A stretch of DNA of 64,000 nucleotides from an uncultured bacterium (GTDB taxonomy: Bacteria > Planctomycetota > Phycisphaerae > Phycisphaerales > UBA1924), in assembly GCA_903834785.1 (NCBI GenBank), contig CAILKP010000067.1:20905-84904 (forward strand). Reading direction: 5' to 3'. Under the pieces are notes generated by a model. The model ran no database searches. It had not been told where the DNA came from and was given only the letters and a program-made list of their open reading frames with translations. Shown piece after piece: positions 1 to 7,596 of this stretch; position 1 is the stretch's first letter; each line of letters opens with the position of its first letter. Position numbers and translations under genes: made by a program.

Positions 1-174
1 AAGGCGAGCGGCGAGAGCGCGAGGCGAGCCCACCGTGCGCCTCCGCTCGAGCCCCCCGAGCCTGGCAATCGCATGCCAGACGATGTTCGACGCATCACTC
101 CGAACAAGTGCTTCGAGTCGGCTGATGGACATCCCGGCGAAGTGTACCGTAGTTTCGTCTGTTTGCCGCTGCAT
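1..174 (-). CDS. Partial hypothetical protein, paralogue of the gene at 409-795
   Basis: Runs off the left edge of the window, so only the N-terminal 58 residues are visible. The reading frame opens with ATG at 174-172. The segment RLEALVRSD...VWHAIARLGGLERR lines up without gaps with RLEELARGE...AWYAIARLGVLERR of the neighbouring gene at 409-795, at exactly the same distance from its start. The two are therefore tandem paralogues in the same orientation. No family I recognise; an immunity-type role is suggested only by the SUKH/SMI1 gene nearby. An internal ATG at 132-130 is an alternative start, but the alignment with the paralogue favours 174. Confidence 0.55.
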   Translation of the reverse strand, partial: MQRQTDETTVHFAGMSISRLEALVRSDASNIVWHAIARLGGLERRRTVGSPRALAARL

Positions 175-408
175 GTGATGTTCCGTGAACCGGGCTGAAG
201 AGTCACTGTGCTGGTGCGTGTGCCCTGTGCCGGGTGATTTCTTGCCGGGTCAAGCTATCAGATCAGTTCGGGTCGAGTCTTACCGCTCAGGGGGAGGCTT
301 GTCGTGCTGGAGGTCTGCTCAACCGCAGGTGGAGTGATTGGATCCGTTTGTGCCGACCGCGCCAGTGCAATTCGGACTCCAGTGTCGGCGGCGATCGACC
401 AACGGGCT

Positions 409-795
409 TTAGTAGTTTTCCTGCTTCAAGCTGAAGAGGCCCGCACCGGCCTCGATCAGACAGAAGAACTCATAGATTTGCTGCGTAGAAAACCGGCTGA
501 GCATCTCCCGACCTCTGCCTTCGTTGGCGAATCTGGCAAAGAGAAGCTGGTAGAGCAGGTGCTTGTCGAACGTGACATCGTGGAATGTGCTTCCATCGGT
601 GACGCGTTCGGGCGGCTGATCTGTCAGACGCAGGAGTGCCTCAAATGCCTCGCGCGACTCCCGCCGCTCAAGGACCCCGAGGCGGGCGATTGCGTACCAG
701 GCGGCAGCAACGTGCTCGCCGCGGGCGAGTTCTTCGAGCCGTGCGACGGAGGTATCGCCGAATCTGCCTTGTTTCTCGTCGTCTGTGTAGTCCAC
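409..795 (-). CDS. Hypothetical small acidic protein, paralogue of the gene at the left edge
   Basis: 128 residues if translation begins at GTG 795-793, which has a well-placed GGAG seven bases upstream and matches the start position of the paralogue at 1-174. The frame stays open to an ATG at 1176, but that extension runs through the palindromic repeat block and is Pro/Arg/His-rich, so I reject it. The protein is mostly helical in appearance (RLEELARGE, AIARLGVLERR, HLLYQLLFARFANEG, IYEFFCLIEAG). No signal peptide and no motif I can assign. It sits beside a SUKH-family gene, a context often seen for immunity proteins, but no toxin gene is visible here. Confidence 0.6.
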   Translation of the reverse strand: MDYTDDEKQGRFGDTSVARLEELARGEHVAAAWYAIARLGVLERRESREAFEALLRLTDQPPERVTDGSTFHDVTFDKHLLYQLLFARFANEGRGREMLSRFSTQQIYEFFCLIEAGAGLFSLKQENY

Positions 796-1005
796 CGTCA
801 GCTCCGAGTGCGTTCCGTCCGGTCTGGTGTCGGATCTTAACGGCGAAGGAGATGCTGGGTTGCCGCTGGCGGTGGCGTGGACCAGCGGAGTTGAGGGTGG
901 GAGCGGCTGAACCGGCGAGGGCGGTGGGGCGGGCGCAGGCGGAGCAGCGAATGACCGGAGGAGGAAGAAGGCACATCTCGCGGAGGGGTGATGGCCTGGA
1001 GGCTG
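796..1005. other. Intergenic spacer without a visible gene
   Basis: This spacer lies between the small hypothetical protein gene and the first palindromic repeat block. It is G-rich, with several in-frame but implausible reading frames on both strands. I see no promoter, terminator or RNA that I can support. Confidence 0.4.
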
Positions 1006-1215
1006 GCTTGCAGTGATGGCGCGTGGGTGTGGGTGGTGTGCTCGCGGTCCCTTCGTCCCTCCGGGACGTGCCAGCCGAGTGAGGTGGACCACGGGTTCCG
1101 CGACGCCGCGAGCGGCGTCGCTCCACCACGTGGCTACAGGCCTGCGTCCCGCTGGGACGCGAAGGCGGGCATGCAACAGCGCCGCGGCGAACGCCGGAAG
1201 GGCGATGGCACGCGG
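1006..1215. repeat. Palindrome-rich repeat A, copy 1 (210 bp)
   Basis: Near-identical to 2089-2298, with the same 210-bp length. Each copy is a string of hairpin modules: GTCCC-TCC-GGGAC, then GCGACGCCGC-GA-GCGGCGTCGC (10-bp perfect stem; the second copy has GCGACGCCG-CGGC-CGGCGTCGC), then GCGTCCC-GCT-GGGACGC. The ends are GCTTGCAG and CACGCGG. Reading frames through it are Pro/Arg-rich and appear on both strands, so it is not coding. It resembles multi-hairpin dispersed intergenic repeats (REP/BIME-like). Confidence 0.85.
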
Positions 1216-1257
1216 GGCGGTGAGTGTTTGGTGGGCGGTACGTCGGCTTTGGGGTGC

Positions 1258-1335
1258 GGGTGGTCACTGGCCCGGGCTGGCTGGCGCGGGGTTCCACAAC
1301 CCTTCCGGAGGACCGGAAGGGTTGTGGCACGGGGA
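1258..1335. repeat. Palindrome-rich repeat B, copy 1
   Basis: Shares about 80 bp with 1950-2037. The core is a strong hairpin: CCACAACCCTTCCGG at 1294-1308, loop AGGA, and the perfect complement at 1313-1327 (15-bp stem). It is preceded by GGTGGTCACTGGCCCGGGC and followed by a GGCACGGGG tail. It lies immediately upstream of the SMI1-family gene, so it may fall in that gene's leader. Confidence 0.8.
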
Positions 1336-1408
1336 TGGGGGGCGCCACGGGCCGTGGGCACCGGGCGGACCCTACCGTCTCCGGTGTTCGAAACGGAGGT
1401 CAAGGCCG

Positions 1409-1906
1409 ATGAGAGTTGCGTTGAGTGGCGGGTCGAGCGCACGAAGGAACGATGTGGTGGAGCTTGAGGAGTTTCTGGGGGTGCCGTTGCCTGCCGGCTT
1501 TGCCAGCTTCATCGTCCACTGGGATGGGGCCACACCAGAGGCGAACATCTTTCCGGTCGGGACAGACAATCAGGCGGGCGTGGTGAGGTTTATCCCAATC
1601 GCGGAGATCGCCAAAGAGAAGTTGGAAATGGGCATCGAAGATGCAGGGGTTTTTCCGGTCGCGTGGGCTGAGTGCGGCAACGCCATCGTCGTCTCCTCGG
1701 ATTCCGGAGAAGTGTTCTTCTGGGATCACGAGCTTGTGACGCCGTTGATTCGAATCGCTAAGGACTTCTCGGCGTTTCTGGAGTCACTCGAGCCATTTCC
1801 GATGGAGGCTGTGAAGCTTGAGCCGGGCCAGGTCATCCGCGCGTGGATTGATCCAGAGTTTCTCAGAAAACTGAAGCGCGAGGGCGATAGCAAACAGTCA
1901 GATTGA
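1409..1906 (+). CDS. SMI1/KNR4 (SUKH superfamily) protein
   Basis: 165 residues from ATG 1409, which has GGAGG ten bases upstream (1395-1399). A longer open frame to 1013 runs through repeats A and B and is rejected. Family signatures are the N-terminal VVELEEFLGVPLPAGFASFI (an acidic 'E..LG..LP..F..F' opening), then FIPIAEIA, FPVAWAECGNAIVVS, GEVFFWDHE, and the late FSAFLESL helix. SUKH proteins are compact alpha/beta proteins, many of them immunity proteins of polymorphic toxin systems. No toxin or secretion gene is present in the window, so it may be an orphan immunity gene. It is bracketed by repeats A-B and B'-A', which suggests it arrived or is maintained as a cassette. Confidence 0.85.
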   Translation: MRVALSGGSSARRNDVVELEEFLGVPLPAGFASFIVHWDGATPEANIFPVGTDNQAGVVRFIPIAEIAKEKLEMGIEDAGVFPVAWAECGNAIVVSSDSGEVFFWDHELVTPLIRIAKDFSAFLESLEPFPMEAVKLEPGQVIRAWIDPEFLRKLKREGDSKQSD

Positions 1907-1949
1907 TGGAGCCTGAACTCGGGCCGGGTGTTCTTGGACTTTGAGACGT

Positions 1950-2037
1950 GGGTGGTCAGTGGCCCGGGCCGGCTGGCGTGGGTTTCCTGTTGCACCGCAC
2001 AACCCTTCCGGAGGACCGGAAGGGTTGTGGCACGGGG
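1950..2037. repeat. Palindrome-rich repeat B, copy 2
   Basis: Matches 1258-1335, with a roughly 10-bp insertion (TTTCCTGTTGCACCG region) before the hairpin. The hairpin itself is conserved: ACAACCCTTCCGG at 1999-2011, loop AGGA, complement at 2016-2028. It follows the SMI1 gene by 43 bp and could also act as its transcription end, although no U-run follows. Confidence 0.8.
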
Positions 2038-2088
2038 AGGCGGGGGGAGTTGCGAGGGATGAGTCGCGAGACGCGAGTGGGGAGGGCA

Positions 2089-2298
2089 GCTTGCAGTGAT
2101 GGCGCGTGGGCGTGGGTGGTGTGCTCGCGGTCCCTTCGTCCCTCCGGGACGTGCCAACCGGGTGGAGCGGACCACGGGTTCCGCGACGCCGCGGCCGGCG
2201 TCGCTCCACCACGTGGCTACAGGCCAGCGTCCCGCTGGGACGCGAAGGCGGGCAAGCAACAGCGCCGCGGCGAACGCCGGAAGGGCAGTGGCACGCGG
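2089..2298. repeat. Palindrome-rich repeat A, copy 2 (210 bp)
   Basis: Second copy of the 1006-1215 repeat, in the same orientation. Differences fall partly inside stems, for example GCGACGCCGCGAGC against GCGACGCCGCGGCC, and pairing is preserved. It ends 17 bp before the stop codon of the BatA-like gene at 2315, so it forms that operon's 3' region. Confidence 0.85.
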
Positions 2299-2314
2299 CG
2301 TTGTGTGGGGTGCT

Positions 2315-4492
2315 CTAGAGCGAGACCTTGCGGTTGTAGATGAACCACTCGACCAGCAGGACGCCGCAGCAGAGGGCCAGGAGGTAGGGCCAGAGGTTGA
2401 GGGTGCCGGGGCCTTCGCCGGGTTTGGTGGCGGCGACGACCTGGGTGGCCAGGGCGAGGGTGGGGCGGGTGGCGACCTGGGATTCGGATTGGTCCAGGAG
2501 GTTGGCGGCCAGAGCGCGGCGGGATTTGTTGTTGACCTCGACATCGGTGGGGCCGAGGGGGCCGGTCCACTGCAGGGTGTAGTAGCCGACTTTGTGGACC
2601 GGGGCGAAGTTGACATCGCCGCCGGCGGTCTGGACGAGGTCGATGGTGCGGTTGTCGGGCGTGGTGACGTTGATGGCCGAGACGCCGCGGGGGAGGCGTT
2701 CGGAGAGTGTTTCGCCGGGCTGGAGGGGGTTGGCCTTGTCGGCCGTTGCGCCGCGGGCGAAGTAGTCGAGCGTGCGGGCGAAGAAGTAGGCGAAGGAGTC
2801 GAAGACCCAGTCGGACTTGAGGAAGTCGAAGGTGAGGATGATGGACTTGCGGTCGATATCGGTGGCTTCGAGGATGGCGGGGCCTGCGGTGGACTCGGCC
2901 AGGACGGCGACGGGGACATCGCGCGGGACGCTGGTTTTGGGGATGCCGAGCATCTTGACGTTCTCGAGATTCACGCCGCGGAGTGTGGGGTGATCCCGCC
3001 GCCAGGTGGTGAAGATGCTCAGGCCCTTTTCCTCACCAAGGACGTTGACGCCGAGCGGGAGGGCCGGGGTGACACCCAGGGCGAGGGTGCGGCCGGCAGG
3101 GAGGCCCTTGACCTTCTTGCCGGCGACTTCGATTTCGGGCAGCCAGCGGTCGAGGATGACGACGTCGTACTCGGCGGCTTCTTTGCTGGACAGGAAGGTC
3201 TGGGCCTCGGCGGTGCGGAGGAGCTTGACGGGCTTGGCGAGGTTGTACGCGGCCATTGATGCCGCGGGATCGTCGGTCAGGGCCCGCTGGAGCATGAAGT
3301 TGCCATCGGTGACGAGGGCGACGGCCATGCGGCGAGCGGGGGGCAGGACGATGTAGCCGTTGTTGTCCAGCGGGAGGGCATCGCCGGACTGGCCCTCGGC
3401 GGGCTCGGGGATGCGGAGGCGGATGGTGGCGACGGCGCCATCGGGGCGCTCGATGGGAAAGACGACGCCGCCGACCTGGGGAAGGACATCGCCTGCGACG
3501 GGCTGGTTCTTGGAGGAGGGGCTGGGTGCGGCGGCGGCGTTTGCGCCCGCACCGGGACGGGCGACGGAGTTGCCGCCATCATCGGGCGTGGCGGCGGGGA
3601 GGCGGAGGGGCTCGACGCGGGCGGTGCGGCCGTCGAGCTGAAGCTCGACATCGACACTGATGGGCTTGGGGCTGGTGCTCTGGACGCCGACGAAGATGGA
3701 GATCTTGGTGGGGTCATCGAAGGAGCGCTCGGCCCGGAGGGCGGTGATGCCGATGTTCCATGCGTCACCAGCGCCGAGGGCCTGGTAGAGGACCTGGTCG
3801 TCGGGGTCGGGCTGGGCCTCGATGGAGTCGGGGAGGCGGCCGTCGGAGTAGACGTGGATGACGGCGGGCGGGCCGGTGACGATGCCGACGTTCTCCAGCA
3901 CGGTGGGCTTGGAGTAGGCCTTGGCGAGCACGAAGGCATCGGCGAGTTTGGAGGGCGTGTCGACGGCTTCGATGGAGCGGATGGCGTCGCGGAGCTCGGC
4001 CTTGTTGGTGGTGAAGTTGACGAGCCGCTCGCCGGCGAGGTCGAAGGTGATGACCATGGCCTCATCGGACTTGCCGCCCAGGGGGCCGGCTTCGCGGAGT
4101 GAATCGACGAGCTCGAGGGCGGAGTCCTTGGCGGCCTGGAGGCGGGTTTTGCTGCCGAAGTTCTTGGGGTCGCCATCGAGCGACTGCATGGAGGCGGAGC
4201 GGTCGATGAGGATGACGTGCTTGTTGCCCTTGGAGATGTTGGCGGCGATCTGCGGCTGGGCGATGGCCAGGAGAGTGGCCAGGAGGGCCAGGAGCTGGAG
4301 GAGCAGGAGGATGTTGTTGCGGAGCTTCTGGAAGGGGGCGTTGGCCTGGAGATCCTCGATGGCCTTTTTCCAGAGCAGCGTGCTGGAGACCTCGACGGTG
4401 TTGCGGCGGAGGCGGAGGAAGTAGAGGATCAGCAGGGCTGGAATGGCAACCGCGGCGGTGATTGCTGCGAGTTGTGGGGTGAGGAAGTTCAT
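2315..4492 (-). CDS. BatA-like membrane VWA-domain protein
   Basis: 725 residues from ATG 4492. The frame continues upstream to 4708 but is Ser/Pro/Phe low complexity there and overlaps the DUF58 gene, so I chose MNFLTPQL, the usual start of BatA N-terminal domains. Two membrane segments lie at about 10-27 and 60-78, with the conserved LLWKKAIEDL stretch between them. A VWA domain follows with the MIDAS motif DRSAS at about 97-101, then a long periplasmic-type region. A C-terminal membrane helix (WPYLLALCCGVLLVEW) is present, followed by a short RKVSL tail. It is the last gene of the MoxR-DUF58-VWA operon. Proteins of this kind act with MoxR ATPases in envelope or stress functions; the exact role here is unknown. 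Confidence 0.9.
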   Translation of the reverse strand: MNFLTPQLAAITAAVAIPALLILYFLRLRRNTVEVSSTLLWKKAIEDLQANAPFQKLRNNILLLLQLLALLATLLAIAQPQIAANISKGNKHVILIDRSASMQSLDGDPKNFGSKTRLQAAKDSALELVDSLREAGPLGGKSDEAMVITFDLAGERLVNFTTNKAELRDAIRSIEAVDTPSKLADAFVLAKAYSKPTVLENVGIVTGPPAVIHVYSDGRLPDSIEAQPDPDDQVLYQALGAGDAWNIGITALRAERSFDDPTKISIFVGVQSTSPKPISVDVELQLDGRTARVEPLRLPAATPDDGGNSVARPGAGANAAAAPSPSSKNQPVAGDVLPQVGGVVFPIERPDGAVATIRLRIPEPAEGQSGDALPLDNNGYIVLPPARRMAVALVTDGNFMLQRALTDDPAASMAAYNLAKPVKLLRTAEAQTFLSSKEAAEYDVVILDRWLPEIEVAGKKVKGLPAGRTLALGVTPALPLGVNVLGEEKGLSIFTTWRRDHPTLRGVNLENVKMLGIPKTSVPRDVPVAVLAESTAGPAILEATDIDRKSIILTFDFLKSDWVFDSFAYFFARTLDYFARGATADKANPLQPGETLSERLPRGVSAINVTTPDNRTIDLVQTAGGDVNFAPVHKVGYYTLQWTGPLGPTDVEVNNKSRRALAANLLDQSESQVATRPTLALATQVVAATKPGEGPGTLNLWPYLLALCCGVLLVEWFIYNRKVSL

Positions 4493-4616
4493 GTGGGAGT
4501 CGCGAGGGGGAAAGTCGCGAGTCGCGAGGGGGGGAGGAGACGGAAAAGAGAAAAGATGAAAGAGAAAAGGGGGAGGCGTGAAGGAGAAGGCAGGGAAGGT
4601 AGAAGGCGGAAGGCAG

Positions 4617-4650
4617 GGGACATCGCCCGGAAGGGCGATGCCACGGGGGG
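4617..4650. repeat. Short hairpin related to the repeats at 1-2.3 kb
   Basis: CATCGCCC-GGAA-GGGCGATG forms an 8-bp perfect stem and is followed by CCACGGGG. The GGAAGGGCGATGGCACG element also ends repeat A at about 1196-1213. It therefore looks like an isolated module of the same dispersed repeat family. It lies between the DUF58 and BatA-like genes in a purine-rich spacer. Confidence 0.6.
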
Positions 4651-4661
4651 TGGTGGTGTTG

Positions 4662-5621
4662 TCAGGTGAGCAGGCCGCGGCGGCGGAGGTATTCGAGGAC
4701 GAGCACATCGACGGCGGTGTCGCTGGGGACGGTGAGCGGGGTGATGCCGCGGGACTGGCAGAATTCGCGGAACCGGTTGCAGTAGGCCTGGACGGTGGCC
4801 TTGTACTTTTTGAGCAGCGGGGCGGTGATGGTCAGTTCGGCCAGGTCGCCGTCTTCGCAGTCCTTGAGGCGGAGGTCGCCACCGAGGGTGGGCTCGATCT
4901 CTTGCGGGGAGAGGACCTGGATGGCGTAGACGTCGTAGCCCTGGCCGAGCATGAGGCGGAGGCCGTCCTCGTAGCCCTCCTTGATGAGGAAGTCGGAGAT
5001 GATGAGCATGACGCCCTTGCCGCGGCGGGTGACGGCCAGGCGCTTGCAGCCCTCGGTGAATGGCGAGGGGCCGCCGGGCTCGAGGGTGAGCAGGAAGCGT
5101 GAGAGGTCCTGCAGGCGGCGGCGGCCGCGGAGGTCGCGGAGCTGGCCCAGGAGCTGGGGCTGGCGGGGGCCGTCGGGGTTGTCGGGTGCGGGGGCACCGA
5201 GGCCGCCGATGACCGAGACGGTGAGGCGGTGGAGGTTGGCCAGACCGACGTAGCCCATCGCCAGGGCGAGCTTCTGCATGAGCAGGAACTTGCTGGGTGT
5301 GCCGCAGTCGGCGGAGGCGGAGGCATCGAGCACGATGTGCAGGGAGAGATCTTCTTCCTCGAGGAAGAGCTTGATGAAGAGGCGGTCGAGGCGGCCGAAG
5401 ATGTTCCAGTCGATGTGGCGGAGGTCGTCACCGGAGACGTACTGGCGATGGTCGGCGAACTCGACGGACTGGCCGCGGCGCTTGGAGCGGCGCTCGCCCT
5501 TGAGCTTGCCGGAGAGGAGCTTGCGGCTGGTGATGTCGAGCTGGGAGAGGCGTGCGACCAGGGTGGGATCGAGGAGATCTTCCAGGCGTGCGGGGCGGGT
5601 TGGGGACTGGAGCTTTTGCAT
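4662..5621 (-). CDS. DUF58 domain-containing protein
   Basis: 319 residues from ATG 5621. The signature SVEFADHRQYVSGDDLRHID occupies about 52-71, followed by WNIFGR. A VWA-like strand with DASAS at about 99-103 follows (HIVLDASASADC), and IISDF later in the chain. There is no membrane segment, so it is a cytoplasmic DUF58 protein. In almost all genomes DUF58 genes lie directly downstream of a MoxR ATPase gene. Here they are separated by the GxxExxY gene and its repeats, while the order moxR - DUF58 - batA is otherwise kept. Family known, biochemical function not. Confidence 0.93.
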   Translation of the reverse strand: MQKLQSPTRPARLEDLLDPTLVARLSQLDITSRKLLSGKLKGERRSKRRGQSVEFADHRQYVSGDDLRHIDWNIFGRLDRLFIKLFLEEEDLSLHIVLDASASADCGTPSKFLLMQKLALAMGYVGLANLHRLTVSVIGGLGAPAPDNPDGPRQPQLLGQLRDLRGRRRLQDLSRFLLTLEPGGPSPFTEGCKRLAVTRRGKGVMLIISDFLIKEGYEDGLRLMLGQGYDVYAIQVLSPQEIEPTLGGDLRLKDCEDGDLAELTITAPLLKKYKATVQAYCNRFREFCQSRGITPLTVPSDTAVDVLVLEYLRRRGLLT

Positions 5622-5674
5622 TCGCTGGGGGTGCTTCAGGCCGGGGAGAGTGTCTAAACGTGGGTCGCCGTGAT

Positions 5675-5773
5675 TTAACGCGGAGGACGCGGAGGAAGAG
5701 GAGGAAACGGAGGAAGAGGGGAGTAGGGGGCTGTGGACTTGAGTCGCAGTGGGTGAACGCGGAGGACGCGGAG
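5675..5773. repeat. Left flanking repeats of the GxxExxY unit (two copies)
   Basis: AACGCGGAGGACGCGGAG occurs at 5677-5694 and again as TGAACGCGGAGGACGCGGAG at 5754-5773. Both are followed by purine-rich tracts such as GGAGGAAACGGAGG. The inverted partner lies at 6432-6451 on the other side of the gene and is identical at 18 of 20 positions. The repeats lie in the 233-bp spacer downstream of the GxxExxY gene. Confidence 0.8.
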
Positions 5774-5854
5774 GGAGGGGAGGAAACGGAGGGAAGAAGA
5801 GAAAGGAGAGGAAGGAGAGGAAGCGGGGGAGGGAGAAGGGTGCGCGGTGCGGGA

Positions 5855-6346
5855 TCAGCGGGTGGGGGGAGTTGGCTGGGCGGGTTGGCGTTGGTCGCGT
5901 TCGCGGATTCGCTGCTCGAGGGCGGGGCGGTTGAGGCGGCGGTGCATGCCCTGCTTGAGGATGGGGACGTTGAAGTTGACCAGCAGACCGAGCGGGGCAC
6001 CGAAGGCTTTGCAGTAGCTTGCGAGCTGGGCGAGGAAGACGTCGTGAACGGTGACGACGGACTTGAGCTCGATGATGATGGTGTCATCGACGACCAGATC
6101 GAGGCGGAATCCTTCGATCATGATCTGCTTGTACTGCATGGCGAGTGGAACTTGGCTTCGGAACGGGATGCCGCGGAGGGTCAGTTCGTGGCAGACAGCC
6201 TCCTCGTACATGCGTTCGAGCAGCCCCGGGCCGAGCGCACGATGCACCTCGATGCAGGCGCCGAGCACCTGGTGACTCAGCGCATCGAGCCACTCGGGCA
6301 CTGGTGGCCTGTCCATTTCATCGAGTTCGGCCTCCATGTGTCTCAT
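5855..6346 (-). CDS. GxxExxY family protein (PD-(D/E)XK nuclease-like fold)
   Basis: 163 residues from ATG 6346. The family motif GLLERMYEEA (G-x-x-E-x-x-Y) is at about 41-50, preceded by the usual Sx.VLGACIEVHRALG opening. FRLDLVVDDTIIIELKSV carries the D...(E)xK pair expected of the PD-(D/E)XK fold, and LL.NFNVP..K.G is the typical C-terminal core. The last 25 residues are Arg/Gln/Pro-rich and probably variable. Nuclease activity for this family is predicted from fold, not shown here. The gene sits between moxR and DUF58, is flanked by inverted repeats, and so looks like an insertion in the operon. Confidence 0.92.
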   Translation of the reverse strand: MRHMEAELDEMDRPPVPEWLDALSHQVLGACIEVHRALGPGLLERMYEEAVCHELTLRGIPFRSQVPLAMQYKQIMIEGFRLDLVVDDTIIIELKSVVTVHDVFLAQLASYCKAFGAPLGLLVNFNVPILKQGMHRRLNRPALEQRIRERDQRQPAQPTPPTR

Positions 6347-6431
6347 CGTGCGGTCCGCGGCGTTTCAGAGTTCGTCGAGTCCGACTCTGTTCCCCTCTCC
6401 CCTGCCTTTCTCTGCGTTGCTTGCCTTTGGT

Positions 6432-6451
6432 CTCTGCGTCCTCTGCGTTCA
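6432..6451. repeat. Right inverted repeat of the GxxExxY unit
   Basis: CTCTGCGTCCTCTGCGTTCA is the reverse complement of TGAACGCAGAGGACGCAGAG. That differs only by two G-to-A changes from the left copy at 5754-5773. A weaker flanking match (CTTTCTCTGCGTTGCTTGCC at about 6407-6426) extends the similarity inward. It lies between the moxR stop and the GxxExxY start. Confidence 0.8.
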
Positions 6452-6480
6452 TCCGGCGTTGGGTTTGCCGGAGTAAAGGG

Positions 6481-7521
<1,041 letters not shown>

Positions 7522-7596
7522 GGTCGGTCTCGCTGGTAGAGGGGGACGGGTGTGCGGGTCGGGGTGCGGGGCGGTTGCTGAGGGGCTGCTGAGGGT

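Noticed and set aside
304..840. 178-aa plus-strand frame opposite the small hypothetical gene
   Set aside because: The minus-strand product has a paralogue at the left edge and a good ribosome site; the plus frame has neither.
2096..3259. Long plus-strand open frames opposite the BatA-like, DUF58, MoxR and VWA genes
   Set aside because: They are Gly/Asp/Val-rich mirror images of codons on the minus strand, a usual artefact in high-GC DNA.
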